Source of the DNA: Pseudonocardia halophobica
Lineage (GTDB): Bacteria > Actinomycetota > Actinomycetes > Mycobacteriales > Pseudonocardiaceae
Direction: 5' to 3'
NCBI RefSeq assembly: GCF_027922425.1
Contig: NZ_BSFQ01000038.1
Location: 1 to 64,000, forward strand
Length of the DNA: 64,000 nucleotides
The translations under genes were made by a program, and so were the position numbers. The notes beneath the pieces were generated by a model, which saw nothing but the letters and a program-made list of their open reading frames with translations, did no database searches and had not been told where the DNA came from. Shown in pieces: positions 1-8,432 of the stretch. Each line of letters starts with the position of its first letter. The stretch's first letter is position 1.

Positions 1-75
1 CTCGTCTGGGCGCTGCTCCGTGACAACCGCCGCTTCACCACCGAGGCACCGGCCCCCGCAGCCAACGCGGCTTGA
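1..75 (+). CDS. C-terminal end of a gene entering from the left; possible transposase tail
   Basis: Reading from base 1 gives 24 codons ending in TGA at 73-75, with the peptide start LVWALLRDNRRF followed by an Ala/Pro-rich end. A hydrophobic stretch, then LRDNRRF, near the terminus resembles the tails of IS110-type transposases as I remember them, but 24 residues cannot establish a family. An inverted repeat follows at 103-122. The coding frame is plausible on base composition; the identity is a guess. Confidence 0.35.
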   Translation, partial: LVWALLRDNRRFTTEAPAPAANAA

Positions 76-102
76 CACGGTCATTGAAACTCCTCGGTTG
101 AT

Positions 103-138
103 GTGCAAGCTCAGACTTGCACTATCCGGAGGTGCAAG
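103..138. promoter_or_regulatory. Inverted repeat plus third half-site upstream of the RraA-like gene (candidate operator)
   Basis: GTGCAAG (103-109) and CTTGCAC (116-122) form a perfect 7-bp inverted repeat with a 6-bp spacer, and a third GTGCAAG lies at 132-138, just before the start at 152. The layout fits an operator for a dimeric regulator acting on the gene that follows. No regulator gene is visible beside it, so the binding protein is unknown. Confidence 0.5.
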
Positions 139-151
139 TCAAGGGTTGCGG

Positions 152-820
152 ATGCACGATGGGGACATGGACACGCTGATGGAGCGCCTCCGCGCGGTGC
201 AGGTCTCGTCGCTGTGCGACGCCGACAAGGGGCTCGCCGTCGTCGACGCGGCGATCCGCGCGATGGTCCCGGACGTCTCGTTCGCCGGGCCCGCCTTCAC
301 GCTGCTCGCGTACGACGACCACCTGCCGGTGCTCGTCGCCCTGCGCGAGGCCGAGCCCGGCTCGGTGCTGGTCGTGGCCACCAACTCGCTGCGCAAGGCG
401 GTGTCTGGGGAACTGTTCGCCACCGAGGCGCGCCGGCGGGGTCTCGCCGCGATCGTGATCGACGGCTACTGCCGCGACGTCCGCGGGCTGCGCCGAATCG
501 GCCTGCCGGTCCACGCGCGCGGCACCAACCCCATGTCCGGCACGACCCGGGACCCGGGCACCTTCGGGCGGGAGGTGCTCCTCGGGCGGGTGCGCGTCTC
601 CCCGGGTGACCTCCTCGTCGGGGACGACGACGGCATCGTGGTCGGCCCGCGGGAGCGCTTCGCCGCCGCGATCGACACGGCCGAGGAGATCGAGCGGGCG
701 GAGAAGGCGCTCGTCGAGGGCATGGCGGCGGGCCGGGACCTGCACGGCATGACCACGGTCGACGAGCACCTCGCCGCCCTGGCGAAGGAGCAGCCCAGCG
801 CCCTGGGCTTCACGGTCTGA
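152..820 (+). CDS. RraA-like / 4-hydroxy-4-methyl-2-oxoglutarate aldolase-type protein
   Basis: A 222-residue protein of the RraA/HMG-aldolase fold family. Members either bind RNase E or, with a divalent metal, cleave 4-hydroxy-4-methyl-2-oxoglutarate or oxaloacetate in aromatic degradation. The sequence shows the early Ser-Leu-Cys-Asp segment, the central VIDGYCRDV segment that carries the catalytic Arg-Asp of the aldolase subfamily, and VGDDDGIVVGP near residue 155, typical of the family. I chose ATG 152 because GGAGG lies at about 127-131; ATG 167 is an alternative, and an open frame upstream overlaps the operator and preceding gene. A keto-acid hydratase lies convergent at 917-1705, so an aldolase role is more likely than RNase control. 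Family is secure; substrate is not. Confidence 0.8.
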   Translation: MHDGDMDTLMERLRAVQVSSLCDADKGLAVVDAAIRAMVPDVSFAGPAFTLLAYDDHLPVLVALREAEPGSVLVVATNSLRKAVSGELFATEARRRGLAAIVIDGYCRDVRGLRRIGLPVHARGTNPMSGTTRDPGTFGREVLLGRVRVSPGDLLVGDDDGIVVGPRERFAAAIDTAEEIERAEKALVEGMAAGRDLHGMTTVDEHLAALAKEQPSALGFTV

Positions 821-828
821 CCCGAAGC

Positions 829-884
829 TCCCGACTCGCGGTGCCGGATCTCCCGACTCGCGGGAGGAGGTCCGCGAGTCGGGA
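829..884. terminator. Hairpin of repeated 13-mers between two convergent genes
   Basis: TCCCGACTCGCGG at 851-863 pairs perfectly with CCGCGAGTCGGGA at 872-884 across an 8-nt loop, and an extra copy of the left arm lies at 829-841. The element sits between the converging RraA-like and hydratase genes and would work as a bidirectional terminator. The same 13-mer recurs at 48821-48833. Confidence 0.6.
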
Positions 885-916
885 CCTTCTGCAGCGCGAG
901 TCGCGAGTTCCGGGGG

Positions 917-1705
917 TCAGGAGGAGAAGGTGATCTCCACAGAGCCGTGGGGGCCGAAGTCGGCGCGAACGGCGTCGCCCGCGGAGATCGCCGGGACGGG
1001 GGTGGTGGAGCCGGTCGTCACGATCTCGCCCGCCCGGAGGCCCGTCCCGAGGTGCGCGAGCTCCTCGGCGAGCCACACCAGCGCGGTGCGCGGGTCGCCC
1101 ATCACCTCGGCGCCGGTACCCGCGGCCGCCTTCTCGCCGTTGATCCACAAGGCTGTCCCCGCTGTGGACAACTCGATCGCCTGCCAGTCGGGGATCTCCG
1201 GGCCGAGCACGAACTGCCCCGCGCAGGCGACGTCGGCGAGCAGCTGCGAGCTGCCGGCCCGCGGGTAGTCGCGCAGGCGCGAGTCCGGCACCTCGATCGC
1301 CAGGTGCAGTGCCGCCACCGCCGCGAGCACGTCCTCGCGGGACGCGCCAGCCGGCACGTCCGACGCCATCCGGAACGCGAACTCCGCCTCGACCACCCGC
1401 ATGTGCAGGCCGCCGAAGGGCAGCGTGTCGCCGGGCTCGAAGCGGAAGCGGTCGAACAGCCGGCCCGGCAGCGGGGTGCCGATGCCGATCACGGCCTGGC
1501 TCGGCGCCGACGTCGCCGCGATCTTCCAGCCGTAGCCCGGGCCCGCCCGCTCGCCGATCCGCTGCTGGATCGCCCAGCCGGCCGCGTGGTCGTAAGGGCG
1601 CAGGTCCTCGGGGAGCTCGTCGATCACGTCGCCGGCCGTCCACGCCGCCCAGAGCAGGTCGGCGGCGTGGTCGGCGGTCGTCAGGGCCTCGGCACTGAGG
1701 GGCAT
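917..1705 (-). CDS. 2-keto-4-pentenoate hydratase / fumarylacetoacetate hydrolase-type enzyme
   Basis: A 262-residue protein matching the MhpD-like hydratase/decarboxylase family, which adds water to 2-hydroxypenta-2,4-dienoate (or decarboxylates 4-oxalocrotonate) in meta-cleavage of aromatics. It has the expected GYGWKIAATS segment near residue 58, EAEFAF near residue 107 (metal-binding acidic residues of the FAH fold), a late TTGSTTP segment and the usual family length of about 260. It converges on the RraA-like gene, whose aldolase reaction is often one step further down such pathways. No ring-cleavage dioxygenase is in view, so the pathway is inferred. Confidence 0.8.
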   Translation of the reverse strand: MPLSAEALTTADHAADLLWAAWTAGDVIDELPEDLRPYDHAAGWAIQQRIGERAGPGYGWKIAATSAPSQAVIGIGTPLPGRLFDRFRFEPGDTLPFGGLHMRVVEAEFAFRMASDVPAGASREDVLAAVAALHLAIEVPDSRLRDYPRAGSSQLLADVACAGQFVLGPEIPDWQAIELSTAGTALWINGEKAAAGTGAEVMGDPRTALVWLAEELAHLGTGLRAGEIVTTGSTTPVPAISAGDAVRADFGPHGSVEITFSS

Positions 1706-1720
1706 GGTGTGATCGTCGCC

Positions 1721-3673
1721 TCACCGGCCCCCGGAACGCAATGCCGCGACGACCTCCTTCACCCGCGGGTCCGCCACCAGCTCCTCGAGCGACACGGGCA
1801 GCGGCAGCCGCCAGTTCGGGTACTCGTCGACGGTCCCGGGCAGGTTGGGCTGACGCGTCTCGCCGACGACGTCGTACGGCGAGGCGAGCACGAGCCGGCT
1901 GCGGCTGCGGGCCAGCAGCGCGTGCATCGCGACGACGATCCGGTCCTCGGGGGCGTCGGCCGAGTCGAGCACCCCCTCCGACACGAGCAGGCCGACCAGC
2001 TCCTCGCGCTCGGCGGCGGCCTTGCGCTCCTCGGCCGCGACGTCGTCGAGCAGGCCGAGGTCGGCCCGGGCCCGGACGTGCTCGCCGGTCAGGAAGCCCG
2101 ACGCCGTCGGCAGGTCGTGGGTCGAGATGGTCGCGACCGCCTCCTCCGGCCAGTCGCCGGGCGGCATCAGCGCGTCCTCGCGCTCGGGGTCCCGGGCGAA
2201 CCAGAGCACGGTCGACCCGAGCATGTTGCGGCCGTGCAGGGCCTCGGTGACCTCGGGTTCCACGGTGCCGAGGTCCTCGCCGACCACCGCCGCGCCCGCC
2301 CGGGAGGCCTCGAGCGTGAGGACGGCGAGCATCGCCTCGGCGTCGTAGTGCACGTAGGTGCCGCGGTCGGGCGTGCGGCCCGGCGGCACCCACCAGAGCC
2401 GGAACAGCCCGGCGACGTGGTCGATCCGCAGCCCGTCCGCGTGGGTGAGCAGTGCACGGAGCATGTCGCGGTAGGCGGCGTACCCGGTCGCGGCCAGCCG
2501 GTCGGGGCGCCACGGCGGCAGGCCCCACGCCTGTCCACGCTGGTTGAAGGCGTCCGGCGGGGCGCCGACGGTCACGTCGAGGGCCAGGACGTCCTGCAGC
2601 GCCCAGGCGTCGGCGCCCTCCGGGTCGCACCCCACGGCGAGGTCGTGGATGACGCCGAGGGGCATGCCCGCCTCGCGGGCCGCGGTGCGCGCCGCGGCCA
2701 GCTGGTCGGCGAGCCGCTGCTGCACCCAGCCGTGGAACGCGACCCGCGGGGCGAGCTCGCGCCGGGCGCGGCCGACGGCCTCGGAGCCGGGGTGGCGCAG
2801 CTCCTCCGGCCACAGGGTGAACCGGCCGCCGTAGCGCTCGGCGAGTGCGCAGTAGGTTGCGAAGTCGACGAGATCGGGACCGGGCTCGACGGGGTCGGGG
2901 CGCCCGGCCGACCGCCACAGCAGCTCGAGGGCCGACCGCTTCGCCGCCCACACCCGATCGTGCGCGAGGCGGTCGCCGACGGTCTCCGGACGCAGGGCGT
3001 CGACCTCGGCGCGCGTGGCCGGGTCGGCCGCGGCGTACTCGGCCAGGTCGGTGATCCGCAGCGCGAGCGGGGTCGCGAACCGCCGGCTCGACGGCGTGTA
3101 CGGCGACGGCTGCACCGGCGCGAGCGGGGTGATCGCGTGCAGGGGGTTGAGCAGGATCGCCGACGCGCCCTGCTCTCCGGCGTGCGCGGTGAAGCTCCGC
3201 AGATCGCCGAGGTCGCCGATCCCCCAGCTGCCCGCCGAGTGCAGCGCGTAGAGCTGGAGCATCCAGCCCCAGGAGCGCGGGGTCGCCGGCAGTGCCGGAG
3301 GCGAGACGACGACCGTGACCTGCTGCTCCGCCGTCTCCAGCCGGTACCAGCCGGGCTCCAGGCCGGCCAGCTCGCCCTCGACCTCGCGGCGGCCGCCGTC
3401 CTCGCCGACGAGCACGCCGGGCACGGGCAGCGGCCGGGGACGGTCGGCGCGCAGGCCGATCGTGCCGGGGAGCAGGCCGCGCGCGGCGTTCTCGCGGGCC
3501 TCGCTGAGCGCCGCGGCCCGCGCGGCGGGGGTGGTCGCGTCGACCTCGAGCAGACCGAGGACCTCGACGACCACCTCCTCGTCGACGGTGACCGGCCTGC
3601 GGTCGCCGTCGTTGTAGCCCGTCGCGACGCCGTGCGCCGCGGCCAGTTCCGAGAGGTCCGGATCGATCGCCAC
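1721..3673 (-). CDS. malQ: 4-alpha-glucanotransferase (amylomaltase)
   Basis: A 650-residue GH77 enzyme that transfers glucan chains between malto-oligosaccharides in cytoplasmic maltodextrin and glycogen metabolism. It has the actinobacterial N-terminal beta-sandwich region (about 1-150), then the TIM barrel with YTPSSRRF near residue 193, the nucleophile motif LRIDHVAG (Asp near 417), the acid/base motif VGEDLGTVEPE (Glu near 464) and STHDLPT (third acid near 519). Length fits actinobacterial MalQ. It ends 15 bp from the hydratase start on the same strand but shares no pathway with it. The start agrees with the family N-terminus; no strong ribosome site is visible. Confidence 0.93.
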   Translation of the reverse strand: MAIDPDLSELAAAHGVATGYNDGDRRPVTVDEEVVVEVLGLLEVDATTPAARAAALSEARENAARGLLPGTIGLRADRPRPLPVPGVLVGEDGGRREVEGELAGLEPGWYRLETAEQQVTVVVSPPALPATPRSWGWMLQLYALHSAGSWGIGDLGDLRSFTAHAGEQGASAILLNPLHAITPLAPVQPSPYTPSSRRFATPLALRITDLAEYAAADPATRAEVDALRPETVGDRLAHDRVWAAKRSALELLWRSAGRPDPVEPGPDLVDFATYCALAERYGGRFTLWPEELRHPGSEAVGRARRELAPRVAFHGWVQQRLADQLAAARTAAREAGMPLGVIHDLAVGCDPEGADAWALQDVLALDVTVGAPPDAFNQRGQAWGLPPWRPDRLAATGYAAYRDMLRALLTHADGLRIDHVAGLFRLWWVPPGRTPDRGTYVHYDAEAMLAVLTLEASRAGAAVVGEDLGTVEPEVTEALHGRNMLGSTVLWFARDPEREDALMPPGDWPEEAVATISTHDLPTASGFLTGEHVRARADLGLLDDVAAEERKAAAEREELVGLLVSEGVLDSADAPEDRIVVAMHALLARSRSRLVLASPYDVVGETRQPNLPGTVDEYPNWRLPLPVSLEELVADPRVKEVVAALRSGGR

Positions 3674-3936
3674 GAGGGGGAATCGTCCCGGATCGGGGCC
3701 GCCTCCGCCCGCTCGGATCCCCCGGACGCGCCGGGGCCGGTCACCCGCGCCGACTGAATCGCGCTGAGCTGGGCCGATACCCGCCCGGGCGACACGCCGC
3801 GAACCGGTCGCCGAACAGGGTGAAGGGGTCTCCCGGTGCTACGGTCCTCCGACGAGTCCGGGCGGGCCCGCACGTCTCGCGCGGCCGCGGCGAGGGCACC
3901 GGTCGGGCCTCGACGAGATCGCGCGAGGAGAGCCGA

Positions 3937-5880
3937 ATGAGCACGTGGGCCCTGGTCGTCATGGTCCTGCTCGTGCTGCTGGCCGCCGGGATCGTCCTGG
4001 TGGCGATGCGCCGCGGGGACCGGGGCGGGGCGACCGCCGCCGCCGGTCCCCGGCCCGAACCCCGCCCCGCCGGGCGGACCGTGGGCGACCTGGTCCGCGA
4101 CCGGTCCGTCGGCGCGCCCGCCGACCCCGAGCCCGCCGAGCCTGCCGCTCCGGCCGAGGACCCGACCACGGCCGAGGACGCGCCCGCCGCGCCGGCCGAG
4201 GCGCCCGCGGACGAGCGGCCCGAGGAGCCCCCCGCCGAACGCCGGGTCGTGGCCGAGGAGGTCGACGCCGGCCCCGTCGGTCCTCCGTGGACCCGCGGCT
4301 TCGTCGACGGCGTCCCGGTCGAGGCACCCCCGCGCACCCGCCCGCAGCGTCGCTCCTCGGTGGACCCGGCGCTGGTCGCGCGGGTCACCTCGGTGGCGCC
4401 GCCCACCCCCAGCCGCGACGACCGCCCGATGGCGCGCGGGATCGTCAGCCCGGCCGTCGCCGAGGCGGTGGCGCGCGCCGAGGCGTCGCGCCGCCAGCAG
4501 GGACCCGAGCCGTTGTCGGACGACGCGTCGGTGCCCGCTCCGCGGGACGGCGCCGGTCAGCGCCCGGTCCTCGCCGTGGTGCGGGGCGGGGCGGACGACG
4601 GGCGCGAGGTCCGCCGACTGCGTGCGGTGCCGCCGGTGGCCGCGCTGGGGGGCGGTGCCGCCGCGGCGTCGCTCGCCGAGCCGGTGCTGGCGGAGCAGGT
4701 GGTCGAGGAGGTCGAGGAGCACCCGGCCGAGCAGGCCGAGGAGCGTCCGGTGGAGGTCGCGGAGCCGGCGGAGGAGTCGGCCGAGGAGTCGGCCGAGGAG
4801 TCGGCCGAGGAGTCGGCCGAGGAGTCGGTCGCGGCGCGGGCCGAGGAACCGGCCGAGGAGTCGATCGACTCGCGAGCCGAGGTCGAGGAGCCGGTCCAGG
4901 ACCGCGCCGAGGAGCCGGTCGACGAGAAGTCGGACGAGCCGGCCGTCGAGGTGTCGCCGGAGCCGATCTCCGAGGTGTCGCCGGAGCCGGCCGCCGAGGA
5001 GCTGGCGGAGCCGGTCGCCGACGCCTTCACGGCGGCCCCGACGCCCATCCCCGCGCCGCCCACCAGCTCCGACGTCGTGATCGACACCCCGGCTGCGGAG
5101 GCCGCGCCCGCGCCCGTCACGCTGAGCCCCGTGAGCCCGACGACGAGCGCCCCCGAGCCCGCCCCGCAGCCCGCCGACATCGCCCCCGACGAGGCCCGCG
5201 CGGCCGAGCACGCCGCCGTCGACCTGGCCCTGCTGCGCACGCTCGGGTTCGCCGACCCCAACCCGCGCCCCGGCGCCGCCCCCGTCGTCGACCTCGCGGT
5301 CGTGCACGAGGAGGAGGAGCCGCTCGCGCCCGGCCAGGCCGTGCCCGTGCGGTTCTCGGTGGTGCAGCGGGACCGGTTCCCGGTCGCCGACGCCGCCGTC
5401 ACGCTCCTCGACCCGCGCGGCCGCGAGACCGCCTCGGCGAAGGCGGACGTCGAGGGCCGCGGCGAGGTCACCGCGCCCCGGCCGGGCGGGTACGTGCTGG
5501 TCGCGGCGGCGGACGGGCACCAGCCCGGGGTCGTCGCGCTGACCGTCCCCGCCACCGAGTACGCGGTGGCGGAGGTCGAGGTGCAGCTCGTGCGCTCGTC
5601 GACGGTCGCCGGCGCGATCCGTGACGCCGGGGGCTCCGGCGTCGCCGAGGTCGCGGTCTCCCTGCTGCAGGACGGCGAGCTGGTCGCCACCACGATCACC
5701 GCGGTCGACGGCGGCTACCGCTTCGGCGAGCTGGCCGCCGGCGAGTACACGATCGCGGTCGTCGCCGAGGGGCGCGAGCCGCGGGGCCTCCCGGTCCGGG
5801 TGGGCGAGGAGGCCGACGCGACGCAGGACGTCGTGCTGGCCGGGCCGGTCGCGCGGTCGACCGGCGCCGCCGACCACTGA
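3937..5880 (+). CDS. Membrane-anchored acidic protein with carboxypeptidase-regulatory-like domains
   Basis: A 647-residue protein whose function I do not recognise. One N-terminal membrane segment (about residues 4-22, followed by RRGD) suggests a bitopic protein. A long Glu/Ala/Pro-rich low-complexity region (about 40-430) contains a 12-bp in-frame tandem repeat at 4771-4830 encoding Glu-Glu-Ser-Ala. The last 190 residues hold two beta-sandwich domains of the CarboxypepD_reg/Cna-B-like type, the second from about residue 555. ATG 3937 is chosen because GAGGAGAG lies just upstream and the membrane segment follows at once; longer upstream frames lack a ribosome site. Its stop overlaps the next start by one base (TGATG), implying coupling to the lipase. 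It could tether the downstream enzyme or act as a surface stalk; both are guesses. Confidence 0.75.
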   Translation: MSTWALVVMVLLVLLAAGIVLVAMRRGDRGGATAAAGPRPEPRPAGRTVGDLVRDRSVGAPADPEPAEPAAPAEDPTTAEDAPAAPAEAPADERPEEPPAERRVVAEEVDAGPVGPPWTRGFVDGVPVEAPPRTRPQRRSSVDPALVARVTSVAPPTPSRDDRPMARGIVSPAVAEAVARAEASRRQQGPEPLSDDASVPAPRDGAGQRPVLAVVRGGADDGREVRRLRAVPPVAALGGGAAAASLAEPVLAEQVVEEVEEHPAEQAEERPVEVAEPAEESAEESAEESAEESAEESVAARAEEPAEESIDSRAEVEEPVQDRAEEPVDEKSDEPAVEVSPEPISEVSPEPAAEELAEPVADAFTAAPTPIPAPPTSSDVVIDTPAAEAAPAPVTLSPVSPTTSAPEPAPQPADIAPDEARAAEHAAVDLALLRTLGFADPNPRPGAAPVVDLAVVHEEEEPLAPGQAVPVRFSVVQRDRFPVADAAVTLLDPRGRETASAKADVEGRGEVTAPRPGGYVLVAAADGHQPGVVALTVPATEYAVAEVEVQLVRSSTVAGAIRDAGGSGVAEVAVSLLQDGELVATTITAVDGGYRFGELAAGEYTIAVVAEGREPRGLPVRVGEEADATQDVVLAGPVARSTGAADH

Positions 5881-6704
5881 TGCCGGTCGCGGAGGGGCGC
5901 CTGCCGGGCGTCCTCGGCGAGCTGTTCTGGCGGGCCTGGCTCCCGGCGACCGAGGCGACCGGGATCGTGCTGGTCAGCCACGGCCTGGGGGAGCACTCCG
6001 GCCGCTACGCCGAGCTCGCCGCCGGCCTCACCGCGGACGGCTGGGCGGTGTACGCCCCCGACCACGCCGGCCACGGGCTGTCCGAGGGCCGGCGGGTCGA
6101 CGGTGGTCCCGCCAACTGGGTCCCCGACCTCGACCTGGTCCGCCGGCACGCCGCCGCCCGGCACCCCGGGCGGCCGGTGATCCTGGTGGGGCACAGCATG
6201 GGCGGGCTGATCGCGCTGCGCTACGCCGCCGCGCACCAGGCGGCGCTCGCCGGCCTGGTCCTCTCCGCCCCGGCCCTGTCGAAGCAGGCCGTTCCCGGCC
6301 GGCTCGTGCCGGTGCTGACCGCGCTCGCCCGGGTCGCGCCGACGCTGCGGCCGGCGGGGATCGACGTCGCGGACCTCAGCAAGGACCCCGCCGTGGTCGC
6401 GGGGTACCGGGCCGATCCGCTCGTCCACCACGGCCACCCGACGCTGCGGCTCGGCTCCGCGATGTTCGACGCCATGGACGAGGTGCTCGCCACCGCGGCG
6501 GAGATCAGGCTCCCGGTGCTGCTGCAGCACGGCGTCGACGACCGGATCACGACCGTCGAGACCTCCCGTGCGCTGGCCGCCGTCCTCGGCTCCGAGGACC
6601 TCACGGTGGAGTTCTACGAGGGCCTCTGGCACGAGATCTACAACGAGCCGGAGCGGGAGCGCCCGATCGCCGACCTCCGCGCATGGCTCGCCGCCCACCG
6701 CTGA
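5880..6704 (+). CDS. Monoacylglycerol lipase-like alpha/beta hydrolase
   Basis: A 274-residue serine hydrolase of the MGLL/lysophospholipase group (Hydrolase_4), which releases fatty acids from monoacylglycerols; the mycobacterial counterpart is Rv0183. Visible are the oxyanion segment SHGLGEHSGRY, the GHGLSEG loop, the nucleophile elbow GHSMGG (Ser106), the late Asp in HGVDDRIT and the catalytic His in LWHEIYNE. Length is normal and there is no signal peptide. The start overlaps the preceding membrane protein's stop by one base, so translation is probably coupled. Assignment to a lipase rather than another esterase rests on the HG-LGEHSGRY and GHSMGG motifs. Confidence 0.88.
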   Translation: MPVAEGRLPGVLGELFWRAWLPATEATGIVLVSHGLGEHSGRYAELAAGLTADGWAVYAPDHAGHGLSEGRRVDGGPANWVPDLDLVRRHAAARHPGRPVILVGHSMGGLIALRYAAAHQAALAGLVLSAPALSKQAVPGRLVPVLTALARVAPTLRPAGIDVADLSKDPAVVAGYRADPLVHHGHPTLRLGSAMFDAMDEVLATAAEIRLPVLLQHGVDDRITTVETSRALAAVLGSEDLTVEFYEGLWHEIYNEPERERPIADLRAWLAAHR

Positions 6705-6742
6705 GCGTCGCCGACGACGGCATCCGCGACCAACGCTGACGG

Positions 6743-7567
6743 TCAGGACGCCCCGTCCAGCAGCGGCCGCAGCGCGTCGGCGAAGGCGACGGGCGCGCCG
6801 AGGAACCCGCGATGGTCCCCGGGCATCTCGACGAGCGTGGTGCCGAGCGCCGCCGCGAGGGCCTCGGTGGCGCGGCGCGGGACCTGCCCGGCGGAGTCCC
6901 GCCCCGCGGCCACGACGATCCGCGGGCCGAGGGAGCGCAGCGCCTCGACGTCCGGCTGGTAGCGGCTGACGGCGACCACCGTGTACGCGAAGAACCCCGG
7001 CAGGTTGGCGACGAAGCGGGCGAGCGTCTCCAGGGCGGCCGGGTCGTCCGTCGGCGCGGGCGGCGCGTCGCCGTCCATGCCGGTGTCGGCGAGGAAGCGG
7101 GCCATCGCCGCCGGGGTGCCCTCCCGCCGTTGGAGCTCGGCCAGCCGCCCGCCGTCGTGCCGGGCGGGGTCGGGGAACAAGGCGGTGACGGGCGGCTCGT
7201 GCGCGATCAGGCGCGCGACCCGCTCGGGCCGCCGCGTGGCGAGCTCCAGGCCGGTGACCGCGCCGGCGCTGCTGCCGAAGACGGTCGCGGGCCCCGCGCG
7301 GACCGCCTCGAGCACGCGGTGGGCGTCGTCGGCGAGCGTCACGACGGACGCCGCCGATTCCGGGTCCGCGGCCGGGCTGCGGGAGGTGCCGCGCGGGTCG
7401 TACGTGACGACGGTGTGCTCCGCGGCGAGCAGCGGGGCGATCCCGTCGTAGGAGGCGGTGTCGGCCGCCCCACCCGGAATCAGGAGCACGACCGGGCCGG
7501 ACCCCCGCACCTCGCAGAGGAGACGGGCCCCGGGGACCTCGAGCGCGTCGACGCGAACCCCTGTCAC
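6743..7567 (-). CDS. Alpha/beta hydrolase
   Basis: A 274-residue alpha/beta hydrolase in which the nucleophile elbow is GSSAG (Ser100), with the oxyanion region LLIPGGAADTASYD near residue 29, the DPRGTSRS turn typical of epoxide-hydrolase/peroxidase-type members, and a late His in PGDHRGF. Substrate cannot be read from sequence. It is convergent with the lipase and lies 15 bp beyond the stop of no other gene; the acetoacetate decarboxylase-like gene just upstream (7583-8287) is on the same strand with a 15-bp gap, so the two probably form an operon. No signal peptide. Confidence 0.82.
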   Translation of the reverse strand: MTGVRVDALEVPGARLLCEVRGSGPVVLLIPGGAADTASYDGIAPLLAAEHTVVTYDPRGTSRSPAADPESAASVVTLADDAHRVLEAVRAGPATVFGSSAGAVTGLELATRRPERVARLIAHEPPVTALFPDPARHDGGRLAELQRREGTPAAMARFLADTGMDGDAPPAPTDDPAALETLARFVANLPGFFAYTVVAVSRYQPDVEALRSLGPRIVVAAGRDSAGQVPRRATEALAAALGTTLVEMPGDHRGFLGAPVAFADALRPLLDGAS

Positions 7568-7582
7568 GGGCTCGATGATCCC

Positions 7583-8287
7583 CTACAGGGACAGCTCCTC
7601 GGCAGCGTCCATGTCGAACGCGAGGCGGTCGACGATCGCGGTGAGCAGCGGTCGACGGGGCAGGCCGAGCGAGCGCAGCTCGTCGGCCATCGGATGACCG
7701 GAGCCGAGGACCAGCGCGCCCGCCCCGAGGCCGACCCGGATCCCGCGCAGCCGGGCCCGCACGGGACTGGCGAGCATCACGCCGTCGCGCGGGGCGAAGG
7801 CGGTCACCGAGCCGGGGACGGTGCCCGGCAGCGCGAACGGCAGCGTCGAGAGGGCCGCGGTGAGGACGTGCGCGCCCTCGTACGCGAGGTGCCCGGTGGC
7901 GTGCGAGCCCCGGATGTCCAGCTCGGCGGTCCCGAGCCACTTCGGCAGGCCCCAGAGCGCCCGCCCGGCCTCCATCGTGAACGTCTCGGTGACCGGCAGC
8001 TGCGTGATGTGCACGCCGACCCGGCCGCGGAACCGGACGGGGAGGGCGAGGGCCAGCTCGTCGTAGCTGCCGAGGTCGTTGACCCGGTAGTCGACCAGCC
8101 CGACGACGGCGAGCGCCCACCCCGCGACGGCCACCGGCTCCAGCCCGGTGCCCTCCAGCAGCGCCGCCGCGCGGGCCGCCCGCACGGGGTACGCGGCGCA
8201 GGCCGCGCCCGCGTCGCCGATGCGCACGGGGAAGGTCAGGTGCTTCCCCTGCACCTCCCAGGTGCCGTCGTCGAGCTTCGTCGCCAT
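7583..8287 (-). CDS. Acetoacetate decarboxylase family protein
   Basis: A 234-residue protein with the ADC beta-barrel pattern: an YPVRAARAAALL helix, the YRVNDLGSYDELALALPVRF strand pair, and GRALWGLPKWL, which corresponds to the ADC region GREIWGFPKK that holds the Schiff-base lysine (the Lys of PKW here). Family members include acetoacetate decarboxylase itself and several enol-lyase-like or cyclase proteins, so reaction type is open. ATG 8285-8287 was taken because the frame above it lacks family-like sequence. Likely co-transcribed with the hydrolase downstream. Confidence 0.78.
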   Translation of the reverse strand: MATKLDDGTWEVQGKHLTFPVRIGDAGAACAAYPVRAARAAALLEGTGLEPVAVAGWALAVVGLVDYRVNDLGSYDELALALPVRFRGRVGVHITQLPVTETFTMEAGRALWGLPKWLGTAELDIRGSHATGHLAYEGAHVLTAALSTLPFALPGTVPGSVTAFAPRDGVMLASPVRARLRGIRVGLGAGALVLGSGHPMADELRSLGLPRRPLLTAIVDRLAFDMDAAEELSL

Positions 8288-8432
8288 GCGGGCATCCTGC
8301 CCGGTCGGAGGGGCTCCGGGCGGCCGGAGGACGGGCCGCGTCCGGCCCGCGTGGGCCACGGTTCGCCGCGACCACGGGGACCTGGCAGGCTGGTCCGGCG
8401 GGGCGCCGGTCCCGCGGTGTGGAGGAGGGCAC

